The translations under genes were made by a program, and so were the position numbers. From positions 1 through 64,000 of the forward strand of contig CAVZIN010000007.1 in the NCBI GenBank assembly GCA_963775315.1: a stretch of DNA of 64,000 nt, written 5' to 3'. The notes under the pieces are model-generated. The model was not told the DNA's origin, did no database searches, and was given only the letters and a program-made list of their open reading frames with translations. Position 1 is the first letter of the stretch, and every line of letters starts with the position of its first letter. This document shows, one piece after another, positions 42,634 through 52,078 of this stretch. The stretch is from CAWGHZ01 sp963775315 (GTDB taxonomy: Bacteria > Pseudomonadota > Alphaproteobacteria > MPNO01 > DASWLB01).

Positions 42634-43710
42634 ATGGAAGACCTCGACGCGCTCCGCGATGCGATCCTGAAGGACGTCGAAGCCGCCCCCGACCTCGACG
42701 GGCTGGAAGGGGTGCGGGTCGACGCGCTCGGCCGCAAGGGGCGGATGACCGAGCTGATGAAGACGCTGGGCTCGATGGCGCCGGACGAGCGCCGCGCCGC
42801 CGGCCAGCGCCTCAATGCGGCGAAGGATGCCATCGCCGCCGCCATCGACGCGCGAAAGGAGATGCTCGCCGCCACGGCGATCGAATCCCGCCTCGCCGCC
42901 GAGCGCATCGACGTCACGCTGCCGACGCGGCCCGAGCCGGACGGGCGCGTCCACCCGATCAGCCAGACCATCGACGAGATGGTGGCCATCCTCGGCGAGA
43001 TGGGCTTCACCGTCGCCGAGGGGCCGCATATCGAGGACGATTTCCACAATTTCGGCGCTCTCAACATCCCGCCCGAGCATCCGGCGCGCCAGGAGCACGA
43101 CACGTTCTACCTGCCGCCCGCGCCGGACGGCGGGGTGCGCGTGCTGCGGACGCATACCTCGCCCGTTCAGGTGCGCACGATGCAGGGGCGCGAGCCACCG
43201 TTCCGCATCATCGCGCCAGGCCGCACCTTCCGCGCCGACTACGACGCCACCCACTCGCCGATGTTCCATCAGATCGAGGGGCTGTTGATCGACGAGCAGA
43301 CCCACATGGGCCACCTCAAGGGCTGCCTGATCGAGTTCTGCCGCGCCTTCTTCGAGATGGACGATTTGCCGGTTCGGTTCCGCCCGTCCTACTTCCCGTT
43401 CACCGAACCCTCGGCCGAGGTCGACATCGGCTGCAAGCGCGACGCGAACGGCATCGCCATCGGGCGGGGCGGCGACTGGCTCGAGATCCTGGGCTGCGGC
43501 ATGGTGCACCCGAAGGTGCTGGCCAATTGCGGCATCGACCCGACGCGCTGGCAGGGCTTCGCCTTCGGGCTCGGTATCGAGCGCGCGGCGATGCTCAAGT
43601 ACGGCATCCCCGACCTCCGTACCTTCTACGAATCCGACCTGCGCTGGCTCCGCCATTACGGCTTCGCCGCGCTCGACGTGCCCAGCCTGCACGGAGGGCT
43701 CGCAAGGTGA
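42634..43710 (+). CDS. pheS: Phenylalanine--tRNA ligase alpha subunit
   Basis: PheS is the catalytic subunit of the (alpha-beta)2 enzyme. The 358-residue protein has the N-terminal coiled coil, motif 1 region (HPISQTIDEMVAILGEMGF), motif 2 (FRIIAPGRTFRADYDATHSP) with FHQIEGLLID, and motif 3 (FGLGIERAAMLKYGIPDLR). The start is ATG 42634 (MEDLDALRD). The stop overlaps the GTG start of pheT. Confidence 0.96.
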   Translation: MEDLDALRDAILKDVEAAPDLDGLEGVRVDALGRKGRMTELMKTLGSMAPDERRAAGQRLNAAKDAIAAAIDARKEMLAATAIESRLAAERIDVTLPTRPEPDGRVHPISQTIDEMVAILGEMGFTVAEGPHIEDDFHNFGALNIPPEHPARQEHDTFYLPPAPDGGVRVLRTHTSPVQVRTMQGREPPFRIIAPGRTFRADYDATHSPMFHQIEGLLIDEQTHMGHLKGCLIEFCRAFFEMDDLPVRFRPSYFPFTEPSAEVDIGCKRDANGIAIGRGGDWLEILGCGMVHPKVLANCGIDPTRWQGFAFGLGIERAAMLKYGIPDLRTFYESDLRWLRHYGFAALDVPSLHGGLAR

Positions 43711-46107
43711 AGGTGCCCGTCTCCTGGCTGCGCGAGCATCTCGCGACCGAGGCCACGACCGACACGATCGCCGAGAAGCTCACCATGATCGGCCTCCAGG
43801 TCGAGGGGATCGAGGACCGCGCGAAGGGTCTCGCCCCCTTCGTCGTCGGCTATGTCGTCGAGGCGATGAAGCACCCGAACGCCGACCGGCTGAAGGTTTG
43901 CCGCGTCGACACGGGCAAGGGGGTGGTGCAGGTCGTCTGCGGCGCGCCCAACGCGCGCACCGGCATGAAGGGCGTGTTCGCGCCGCCGGGCACGCACATC
44001 CCGGGCACCGGGCTCGACCTCAAGGCCGGCAAGATCCGCGGCGAGGATTCGAACGGCATGCTGTGCTCGGAGCGGGAGCTCGGCCTGTCCGACGAGCACG
44101 GCGGCATCATCGAGCTTGCCGAGGACGCCAAGGTGGGCACGGCCGCCGCCGACGCGCTCGGCGTGACCGACGCGGTCATCGATGTCTCGCTCACGCCCAA
44201 CCGCGGCGATTGCGCGGGCATCCGCGGCATCGCGCGCGACCTCGCCGCCGCCGGGCTCGGCACGCTGAAGCCGCTCGATGCGGCGCCGGTACGCGGCACG
44301 TTCGAGAGCCCGGTCAAGTGGCGGCGCGACTTTCCGGACGGCAAGGGCGATGCCTGCCCCGCGGTCGCCGGGCGCTATTTCCGCAAGCTGAAGAACGGGC
44401 CGAGCCCGCAATGGATGCAGGACCGGCTGCGCGCGGTCGGGCTGCGTCCGATCTCGGCGCTGGTCGACATCACCAACTACGTCACGTTCGACCTCGGCCG
44501 GCCGCTGCACGTGTTCGACGCGGGCACGATCGCGGGCGACCTCACCATGCGGCTCGCGCGCGCGGGCGAAACCATCGGCGCGCTCGACGGGCGCACCTAT
44601 ACGCTGGATGACGAAATCACGGTCATCGCCGACTCCGACGGGGTGCAGGGCATCGCCGGGGTGATGGGCGGCGAGGGGTCGGGCTGCGGCGACGACACGA
44701 CCAGCGTGTTCCTCGAGGTCGCCTTGTTCGACCCGATCCGCACGGCCGCGTCGGGCCGCAGGCTCGGCATCGAATCCGACGCGCGCTACCGGTTCGAGCG
44801 CGGCATAGACCCCACCTCGCTCGACTGGGGCATCGAGGTGGCGACCAGGCTGATCCTTTCCCTTTGCGGCGGGGAGGCGTCGGAGATCGTCCTTGCCGGC
44901 GATCGGCCCGACTGGCGCCGCCCGCTCGCCCTTCGCCCCGCGCGGGTCGCCGGGCTCGGCGGGGTCCACCTGCCGCCGGGCGAGCCGAAACGGATCCTCG
45001 CCGCTCTCGGCTGCGAGGTCTCGGGCGACGACGAGACGCTGCATGTCATCCCGCCGCCCTGGCGCGCCGACATCGAGGGCGAAGCCGACCTGGTGGAGGA
45101 GGTGCTGCGCATCGCGGGGTTTGAGACCATTCCGCCGGTGCCGGTGACGCGCCCGACCGCCGTATCGCGTCCGGCCCTGAACGCCGCCCAGCGCCGCATC
45201 GGCGACGCCCGCAGGGCGCTTGCCGCGCGCGGGCTGGTCGAGGCGGTGACCTACTCCTTCCTGCCGCGCCGCGAGGCCGAACTGTTCGGCGGCGCGCCCG
45301 CGGACCTCACCCTCACGAATCCGATCTCGGCCGATCTCGATCAGATGCGCCCGTCGGTGCTGCCCAACCTGGTCGCCGCCGCCAAGCGCAATGCCGACCG
45401 CGGCATCGCCAACGCTGCCTTGTTCGAGGTCGGACCGGCCTACGAGGACGCGACGCCGAAGGGCCAGCGGCTGGTGGCCGGAGGGCTTCGCGCCGGCGAA
45501 CATGGGCCGCGCCATTGGGAGGCGAAGCCGCGGCCGGTCGATGCGTTCGACGCCAAGGCGGACGCGCTTGCCGCGCTCGGGGCGATGGGTGCGCCGGTCG
45601 AACTCGGTGGAGGTCGTTCCCGGCGCGGCCGGCTGGTACCACCCTGGCCGGTCGGGCACGCTCCGCCTCGGCCCGAACGCGCTGGGCCAGTTCGGCGAGT
45701 TGCACCCCAGAATCCTCGCGGCGATGGAGGCGGCGGGCCCGATCGTGGCGTTCGAGGCATTCCTCGACAAGGTGCCGGCGCCGCGGTCGAAGGGCACCGC
45801 CCGGCCGTTCCTCAAACTGTCGCCCTTCCAGCCGGTCGAGCGCGATTTCGCCTTCGCGGTTTATGCGTCGGTGCCGGCGGGGGCGGTGCTGCGCGCCGCC
45901 AAGGGGGCGGAGCGCAACCTGATCACCGACGTGGTGCTGTTCGACCTCTACGAGGGCGAGGGCGTCGGCGAAGGCAAGAAATCGGTCGCCATCTCGGTCC
46001 GCCTGCAGCCTGCCGAAGCGACCTTCACCGAGGCGCAGATCGACGCCATCGCGGCGAAAATCGTCGCCGCCGTCCAGAAAGCCACCGGCGCGACGCTGCG
46101 GTCCTGA
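43707..46107 (+). CDS. pheT: Phenylalanine--tRNA ligase beta subunit, with one frameshift
   Basis: Translation from GTG 43707 (MKVPVSWLREHL; GTGA overlap with pheS) gives the tRNA-binding domain (FVVGYVVEAMKHPNADRLKV), B3/B4 (LVDITNYVTFDLGRPLHVFD) and B5 regions up to about residue 634. Near 45606 the frame changes by one base: GAPVEL in the first frame must join VEVVPGAAGWYHPGRSGTLR in the next, which runs to 46107 with the anticodon-binding FDX-ACB end (RDFAFAVYASVPAGAVLRAA). Removing one G from CTCGGTGG restores one protein of about 800 residues. As pheT is essential, this is probably a sequence error. Confidence 0.88.
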
Positions 46108-46126
46108 ACCGCCGCCGCCGGAGCCC

Positions 46127-46999
46127 ATGCGCGTCGCGGTCATCCATAACCCTGTCGCCGGGGGCAGGCGTGCCCTGCTCGGCGAGGTGCTGGCGGCGCT
46201 CGCCGCTGCCGGCTGCCGCGTCGACGTGATGCCGACCCGCGCCAAGGGCGACGCGGAGGCGATGGCCGCCGGCCTCGCGCCGGGCGCGTTCGACCGGCTA
46301 GCGGTCGCGGGTGGGGACGGCACGCTCAACGAAGTGGTGAACGGGCTCGCGCGCAACCGGGCCGCGTCGCCGCTCGCCGTCATCCCGCTCGGTACGGCGA
46401 ATGTGCTGGCGAACGAGATCGGGCTTGCGGTGAAAGCCGACGCGGTCGCCTGCGCACTGATGCAGGGCGAGGCGCGGCCGGTCTCGCTCGGCGACGTCAA
46501 TGGGCGGCGCTTCGTCCTGATGGCGGGGGTCGGGCTCGACGCCGAGGTGGTGGCGAGCCTGCCGGCGGCGCTCAAGCGTCGGCTCGGGCGCGGCGCCTAC
46601 GTGATCGAGACGTTGCGCCACATCGCCCGCGGGCGGTCCGGCCGGTTCCTGGTCCGTAGCGGGGCGCGCGGCTGGGAGGTCGAGTCGGCTGTCGTGGCGA
46701 ACGCCGGCCATTACGGCGGCAAGTGGCTCATCGCGCCCGAGGCCGGGCTCGACCGGCCGGACTTGATCCTCTGCCGGTTCGAGCGAGGCGGGCGCGCGGC
46801 CGCCGTCGGCTACGCGCTCGCGCTGATCCGCGGCACACTCGCGCGCTCGCGCGGCTTCGCCACCGCGCCGGTCCGGAAGCTGACCATCGAAGGCGGGCCG
46901 GGCGCGCCGGTCCAGGCCGACGGCGACATCGTCGCGCACCTGCCGGCCGAGATCGCCGTTCTGCCCGCCGCTCTGTCGCTGGTGTTTCCGCCGCGCTGA
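46127..46999 (+). CDS. Diacylglycerol kinase-family lipid kinase
   Basis: The 290-residue protein belongs to the DAGK catalytic (YegS/BmrU) family: a start motif (VIHNPVAGGRRALLGEVL), the nucleotide site VAGGDGTLNEVVNGL and PLGTANVLANEIGL, and a C-terminal beta domain. Members phosphorylate diacylglycerol, sphingoid bases or other lipids; the substrate cannot be read here. It starts 19 bp after pheT. Confidence 0.88.
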   Translation: MRVAVIHNPVAGGRRALLGEVLAALAAAGCRVDVMPTRAKGDAEAMAAGLAPGAFDRLAVAGGDGTLNEVVNGLARNRAASPLAVIPLGTANVLANEIGLAVKADAVACALMQGEARPVSLGDVNGRRFVLMAGVGLDAEVVASLPAALKRRLGRGAYVIETLRHIARGRSGRFLVRSGARGWEVESAVVANAGHYGGKWLIAPEAGLDRPDLILCRFERGGRAAAVGYALALIRGTLARSRGFATAPVRKLTIEGGPGAPVQADGDIVAHLPAEIAVLPAALSLVFPPR

Positions 47000-47037
47000 G
47001 GCCGGAACCGGCGCGCGGCGCGCCCCGTTGAACAGGG

Positions 47038-48153
47038 GTGACCCAGGTCCGCACCCTTGCCGTCTCCACGGCGCCCGTCGCGCGCGTCGCGGCGTCCGCC
47101 TACAAGATCCCGACCGACGCGCCCGAATCCGACGGCACGCTGGAATGGTCCTCGACCACGATGGTGCTCGCCGAGGTGACGGCGTGCGGCGCGACCGGCA
47201 TCGGCTACACCTACGGCAACGACGCGATCGCCCGGCTGATCGAGGGGCCCATTTCCGAGGCGCTGAACGGCGCCGACGCGCTGGCGACCTCGGGCTGCTG
47301 GCTCGCCATGGTCGGACGGCTCAGGAACCAGGGACGCCCCGGCCTCACCTCGATGGCGGTGGCGGCGGTCGATGCGGCGCTGTGGGACCTGAAAGGGCAT
47401 CTCCTGGGCGCGCCGGTGGTGCAGCTTCTGGGCGCCGCGCGGCCGTGGGTGGAAATGTACGGCTCCGGCGGGTTCACCTCCTATTCGGACGAACAGCTTC
47501 GTGGCCAGCTCGGCCGCTGGACCGCGGAGGGACACCGTGCGGTCAAGATGAAGGTCGGCCGCGACCCAGCGCGCGACCCGCACCGACTGCAGGTTGCGCG
47601 CGCGGCGATCGGCGACGAGGTCCGGCTGATGATCGACGCGAACGGCGCGTTCGACCGCAAGCGCGCGGTCGCCTTCGCCGACATGGCCGCCGGGTATGGC
47701 GTCACCTGGTTCGAGGAGCCAGTGACCTCGGACGACCTCCCGGGTCTTCGGCTGGTGCGCGACCGCGCCCCCGCGCCGATGGCGGTTGCGGCTGGCGAGT
47801 ACGGCTACGACACGCGCTATTTCGAGCAGATGCTGTCGGCCGGTGCCGTCGACGTGCTGCAGGCCGACGCCACCCGTTGCGGCGGCATCACCGGCTTCAT
47901 GGCCGCAGACGCGCTCTGCCAAGCGCACTGCATCGACCTCTCGGCCCATTGCGGTCCGTCGCTCCATTGCCATCCCGCCTGCGCTGCGAAGCGCTGCATT
48001 AACGTCGAGGGATTCCACGACCACGTCCGCATCGAATCCATGCTGTTCGATGGTGCGCCGGTGCCCAACGGCGGCCGGCTCGCGCCCGATCTCGGCAGGC
48101 CAGGCCTCGGGCTCGAGTTCAAGCGCGCCGACGCTGCGCGCTTTGCGTTGTGA
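47038..48153 (+). CDS. Enolase-superfamily enzyme (mandelate racemase/muconate lactonizing type)
   Basis: The 371-residue protein has the bidomain fold with the catalytic KxK (VKMKVGRD), the metal ligands Asp, Glu and Glu (RLMIDANGAF, WFEEPVT, VAAGEYGYD) and a C-terminal SAHCGPSLHCH region. It most likely acts on a sugar acid or related alpha-proton acid; MR-like sugar-acid dehydratases fit, but specificity is open. It starts at GTG 47038 and leads a run of genes up to the SDR at 50088. Confidence 0.87.
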   Translation: MTQVRTLAVSTAPVARVAASAYKIPTDAPESDGTLEWSSTTMVLAEVTACGATGIGYTYGNDAIARLIEGPISEALNGADALATSGCWLAMVGRLRNQGRPGLTSMAVAAVDAALWDLKGHLLGAPVVQLLGAARPWVEMYGSGGFTSYSDEQLRGQLGRWTAEGHRAVKMKVGRDPARDPHRLQVARAAIGDEVRLMIDANGAFDRKRAVAFADMAAGYGVTWFEEPVTSDDLPGLRLVRDRAPAPMAVAAGEYGYDTRYFEQMLSAGAVDVLQADATRCGGITGFMAADALCQAHCIDLSAHCGPSLHCHPACAAKRCINVEGFHDHVRIESMLFDGAPVPNGGRLAPDLGRPGLGLEFKRADAARFAL

Positions 48154-48204
48154 CCCTTAACCCATGACATTTCGGACGTGCGCCGCAACCGGCAGGATGA
48201 TCGC

Positions 48205-48642
48205 ATGAAATGGAAGAAGCTACAGGATGACGGCGAGCTGCGGAGCTTCGCGCTGGTGCTCGACACGGGCGACGAGGTGATCGAGACGCTGACCGGATTC
48301 GCGCGCGACCAGGACCTCAGCGCGTCGAGCTTCACAGGCCTCGGCGCGCTCAGCGATGCGACGCTCGGCTATTTCGACTGGCAGCGGAAGGATTACGACC
48401 GCATCCCGATCCGCGAACAGGTCGAGGTGGTGTCGTTCGTCGGTGACGTGACGCTCGGCGAGAAGGGCGAGCATAAGCTGCACCCGCACATCCTCATCGC
48501 CAAGTCGGACGGCAGCGCGCATGGCGGCCATTTGATGGAGGCGCACGTGCGCCCGACGCTCGAGATCGTGCTGACCGAGATGCCGGCCCACCTTCACCGC
48601 GAGACCGATCCCGAGACGGGGTTGGCCCTGATCCGGATTTGA
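48205..48642 (+). CDS. PPC/DUF296-domain protein
   Basis: The 145-residue single-domain protein has the PPC (plant and prokaryote conserved) fold: FALVLDTGDEVIETLTGFAR, SSFTGLGALSDATLGYFDW, and the His-rich metal site HPHILIAKSDGSAHGGH plus EAHVRPTLEIVLTE. Prokaryotic members form trimers; in plants the domain is in AHL DNA-binding proteins, but no AT-hook is present here. It ends 4 bp before the next gene. Confidence 0.9.
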   Translation: MKWKKLQDDGELRSFALVLDTGDEVIETLTGFARDQDLSASSFTGLGALSDATLGYFDWQRKDYDRIPIREQVEVVSFVGDVTLGEKGEHKLHPHILIAKSDGSAHGGHLMEAHVRPTLEIVLTEMPAHLHRETDPETGLALIRI

Positions 48643-48646
48643 CGCC

Positions 48647-49030
48647 ATGACAGGAGAGATCGGCGCCACGCGCTGGGCCATCGCCGAAGGCTGGATTCCC
48701 GCCGAAAGCACCGGGCCCGCGCCCGAGCTGACCAGCCACGAGACCGTCTGCATCCTGAACGCGGGCGAGCGGGACGCTTCGGTCGAGATCACCGTGTTCT
48801 TCCACGACCGCGAGCCGGCCGGGCCCTATTGCCTGTCGGTGCCGGCGCGGCGCACGCGCCATTTCCGCTTCAACGAGCTGAAGGACCCGGAGCCGGTGCC
48901 GCGCGCGACCGAGTATGCCAGCCTGATTGAATCCGACGTGCCGGTCGTCGTGCAGCACACGCGGCTCGATTCGCGCCAGGCGGCCCTCGCGCTGCTCTCG
49001 ACCGTCGCCTACTCGGGGAGTGCGTCATGA
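48647..49030 (+). CDS. ASRT-like protein (sensory rhodopsin transducer family)
   Basis: The 127-residue protein closely resembles the Anabaena sensory rhodopsin transducer: RWAIAEGWIPAESTGPAPEL, TSHETVCILNAGERDASVEI, GPYCLSVPARRTRHFRFNEL and VPVVVQHTRLDSRQAALALL. The family is a small beta-sandwich tetramer, and many members occur without any rhodopsin beside sugar-metabolism genes, for which a small-molecule-binding role has been proposed. No rhodopsin gene is present here. Its stop overlaps the ATG of the SDR gene. Confidence 0.88.
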   Translation: MTGEIGATRWAIAEGWIPAESTGPAPELTSHETVCILNAGERDASVEITVFFHDREPAGPYCLSVPARRTRHFRFNELKDPEPVPRATEYASLIESDVPVVVQHTRLDSRQAALALLSTVAYSGSAS

Positions 49031-50088
49031 GCGGTGTCGCAGAGCGGGGCGAGATGCGCCCGGCGAAGGGGCGCGAGCTCGCCGGAAAGACCGTCGTCGT
49101 CACGGGCGCATCGGCGGGCGTCGGGCGCGCCACAGCCATCGCCTTCGCCAAGAAAGGCGCGACCGTCGCACTGCTCGCTCGCGGCGAGGACGGGCTCGCC
49201 GGCGCCTCGCGCGACGTCGAGGCGGCGGGCGGGCGCGCTTTCGTCCATGTCGTCGATGTCGCGGACGCCGATGCCGTGTTCGCCGCCGCCGACGCGGTCG
49301 AAGCGTCGTGCGGGCCGATCGACATCTGGGTCAACAACGCGATGGCGACGATCTTCGCGCCGGTCGACCGGATCGAGCCCAACGAGTTCCGCCGGTCCAC
49401 CGAAGTCAGCTATCTCGGCGCGGTGTATGGCACGATGGCGGCGCTCCGGCGCATGAAGGCGCGCGGCCACGGCACCATCGTGCAGGTCGGCTCCGCCCTC
49501 GGCTATCGCGCCATCCCGCTGCAATCCGCCTATTGCGGCGCCAAGTACGCGCTGCGCGGCTTCACCGACTCGCTCCGCTGCGAGCTGATCCACGACGAGG
49601 TGCCCATACATCTCACCATGGTCATTCTCGGCGGGTTCAACACGCCGCAGTTCGATTGGGCGCGCTCGCGCTTCCACAAGAAGCCGCAGCCGGTGCCGCC
49701 CTTCTACCAGCCCGAGGTTGCGGCCGACGCCATCGTCTTCGCCGCGACCCACCGCCGGCGCGAGCTCTTCGTCGGGCTGCCGTCGGTCGAGATCGTGCTC
49801 GGCAACAAGGTCGCACCGGGGGTGATGGACCGCATGCTCGCCAAGAAGGCGTGGAGCGGCCAGTTCACCTCGGAGGACGAGCCGGCCAACCGGCCGGACA
49901 ACCTGTTCTCGCCGGTCGCCGGCGATTTCGGGCCGCACGGGCGGTTCGACCAGCGTGCCCGGAAGTTCAGCCCCCAGGTCTTCGCCTCGAAGCACCGCGT
50001 AGCGACCGTCTCCGCGGCGGCTTTGCTCGCCGCGGCGGCGGGGGCGGCCGCGACCTTCGCGGTCCGCCGCGCGACCCGGTCCGGGTAG
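49027..50088 (+). CDS. SDR-family oxidoreductase with C-terminal hydrophobic tail
   Basis: The 353-residue protein has the classical SDR core: cofactor loop VVVTGASAGVGRATAIAFAK, VNNAMATIF, Ser in VGSALGY and YxxxK (SAYCGAKYALRG). Residues about 250-353 are an extension that ends in an Ala-rich hydrophobic segment followed by RRATR, perhaps a membrane anchor. It starts at ATG 49027 in a four-base overlap with the ASRT gene. Substrate unknown; the context suggests sugar or polyol oxidation. Confidence 0.88.
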   Translation: MSGVAERGEMRPAKGRELAGKTVVVTGASAGVGRATAIAFAKKGATVALLARGEDGLAGASRDVEAAGGRAFVHVVDVADADAVFAAADAVEASCGPIDIWVNNAMATIFAPVDRIEPNEFRRSTEVSYLGAVYGTMAALRRMKARGHGTIVQVGSALGYRAIPLQSAYCGAKYALRGFTDSLRCELIHDEVPIHLTMVILGGFNTPQFDWARSRFHKKPQPVPPFYQPEVAADAIVFAATHRRRELFVGLPSVEIVLGNKVAPGVMDRMLAKKAWSGQFTSEDEPANRPDNLFSPVAGDFGPHGRFDQRARKFSPQVFASKHRVATVSAAALLAAAAGAAATFAVRRATRSG

Positions 50089-50091
50089 AAC

Positions 50092-52044
50092 CTACTCTCC
50101 GCTGGCGGCCGAGAGCGGCGCGGCGGCGGGCGCCGCCGGGGCGCTGCCGTGGACCTGGCGCAGGAAGGATTCGAACATCAACAGCGACCACAGCACGGTC
50201 GCATGGTCGTGTCGGCCGGAACGATGCTCGTCAACCAGTCGCGACACGCGGCCCATGTCGAACATTCCGGTTTCGGCGAGCGCGGCGCCGCTCAGCCGCT
50301 CCCGCACCGTGGCGGCGAGGGGGCCGCGGAACCACTTCCCGATGGGCACGGAAAACCCCATCTTGGCGCGGTAGAGCACCTCGTCCGGCACCAGCGGCTC
50401 CATCGCCTTCTTGAGCACATACTTGCCGTTGCCGCCCCGCAGCTTGAGCTTGGGCGACAAGCGCGCAGACAACTCGACGAAGCGATGGTCGAGGATCGGC
50501 ACCCGCACCTCGAGGGAGTGCGCCATGCTGGCGCGGTCGACCTTGGTCAGGATGTCGCCAGGCAGATAGGTCTTGAGGTCGGCGTACTGCGCACGCGACA
50601 GGTGGTTGTCCGTGGGCGCCGCACGCATGTGCTCGGCCAGCACCTCTTGCGCGTGATAGCCCTGCAGCTCGCGCTCGAACGCGGGGCTGTAGAGACGGCG
50701 ACGCATGCCGTCGACCACGACCGCCACGCTGTGGAAATAGCCGCCGATGGCGCCGAGCGCGATCGATTCGAAAGTCGACTTCGCGCGGAGCGGCTGCGGC
50801 GCCCAGTCGAGCTTGGGGTAGGCGCGGCCGAGGAAGCCGAACAGCGGGCCGACCAGCGGGCCTGGAAGGCGGCTTCTCACCATCTGCTCGTAATTGTGCC
50901 AGCGATAGCGGCGGTAGCCGGCGAACAGCTCGTCGCCGCCATCGCCCGAAAGCGCCACCGTCACCCGCTCGCGCGCCAGCCCGCAGACGCGGTAGGTCGG
51001 CATCGCCGAGGAATCCGCGAACGGCTCGTCGTAGAAGGTGGCGAGCCGGTCTACCAGCCCGAAATCGTCCGGATCTACATGCCCGACATGGTGCGCGGTC
51101 CGGTAGCGGTCGGCGATCATCTGGGCGTAGCGGGATTCGTCGAACCGGTGGTCGTCGAACGAGATGGTGCAGGTGTTGACGGGGTCGGCGCTGAGCCCCG
51201 CCATCAGCGCGACCACCGCGCTCGAATCCACCCCGCCCGACAGGAACGCGCCCAACGGCACCTCGGCGATCAGGCGGATACGAACCGCCTCGGCAAGCTC
51301 GGCGCGCAGCGCCTCGACAGCCTCGCCTTCGCCGGGCCCGTCATGGTCGCCGTCGCGGAACGACACGTCCCAGTATCGTACCGGTGCCGCGGCGGCGCTC
51401 GCCCGCCGCGAAATCGTGAGCGTGTGGCCGGGGGCGAGCTTGCGGGCCGCGCGATAGATCGACTTCGGATCGGGGACGTAGCCGTAGGCGAAATAATCCT
51501 CGACCGCGCAGGGATCGATCTCGCGCGGGAAGGCGGGATGGACCAGCAGAGACTTCAGCTCGGAGCCGAACAGCACGGTGCCGTCGGCGAGCTCGGCCCA
51601 GTAGAGCGGCTTGATGCCCAGCCGGTCGCGCGCGAGGAACAGCGTCTCGGTATTGGCTTCCCACAGCGCGAAGGCGAACATGCCGCGGAAGCGCTCGACG
51701 CATGCGGCGCCCCATTCCTCCCACGCGTGCACGATGACCTCGGTGTCGCAGTGGGTGCGGAACCGGTGGCCGGCGGCGACGAGCTCGGCGGTAAGGTCGG
51801 CGAAGTTATAGATCTCGCCATTGTAGACGACGACGACCGAGCGGTCCTCGTTGAACAGAGGCTGCTGGCCTGAGGCGAGGTCGATGATCGATAGCCGGCG
51901 GTGGCCGAGTCCGATGCCCCGCGCGAGATAGAGCCCGTCCTCGTCCGGCCCGCGATGGGCCTGGCTGTCGTTCATGCGGGCGAGCAGGGCGCGGTCGATC
52001 TCCCGCCCCTGCCCCCGGTCGAAGATGCCGACAAAGCCGCACAT
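50092..52044 (-). CDS. asnB: Asparagine synthase-like amidotransferase of the exosortase A locus
   Basis: The 650-residue protein starts with the class II glutaminase Cys (MCGFVGIF, Cys2) and has RGPDEDG, VYNGEIYNF and DTEVIVHAWEEWG, followed by the ATP-pyrophosphatase domain (AFLSGGVDSSAVVALMAG; SGDGGDELFAGYRRYRWHN). This length and position match the XrtA-associated amidotransferase 1 family, thought to amidate sugars of the exopolysaccharide. The start is ATG 52044, 34 bp downstream of the xrtA stop; it is the last gene of the locus. Confidence 0.9.
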   Translation of the reverse strand: MCGFVGIFDRGQGREIDRALLARMNDSQAHRGPDEDGLYLARGIGLGHRRLSIIDLASGQQPLFNEDRSVVVVYNGEIYNFADLTAELVAAGHRFRTHCDTEVIVHAWEEWGAACVERFRGMFAFALWEANTETLFLARDRLGIKPLYWAELADGTVLFGSELKSLLVHPAFPREIDPCAVEDYFAYGYVPDPKSIYRAARKLAPGHTLTISRRASAAAAPVRYWDVSFRDGDHDGPGEGEAVEALRAELAEAVRIRLIAEVPLGAFLSGGVDSSAVVALMAGLSADPVNTCTISFDDHRFDESRYAQMIADRYRTAHHVGHVDPDDFGLVDRLATFYDEPFADSSAMPTYRVCGLARERVTVALSGDGGDELFAGYRRYRWHNYEQMVRSRLPGPLVGPLFGFLGRAYPKLDWAPQPLRAKSTFESIALGAIGGYFHSVAVVVDGMRRRLYSPAFERELQGYHAQEVLAEHMRAAPTDNHLSRAQYADLKTYLPGDILTKVDRASMAHSLEVRVPILDHRFVELSARLSPKLKLRGGNGKYVLKKAMEPLVPDEVLYRAKMGFSVPIGKWFRGPLAATVRERLSGAALAETGMFDMGRVSRLVDEHRSGRHDHATVLWSLLMFESFLRQVHGSAPAAPAAAPLSAASGE

Positions 52045-52078
52045 GGTCAGCGCCGGTCCGCGGGCGCCGCGAAAGGGC

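Noticed and set aside
45595..45625. Programmed frameshift in pheT
   Set aside because: No slippery run, and the family has no tradition of frameshifting; an indel is simpler.
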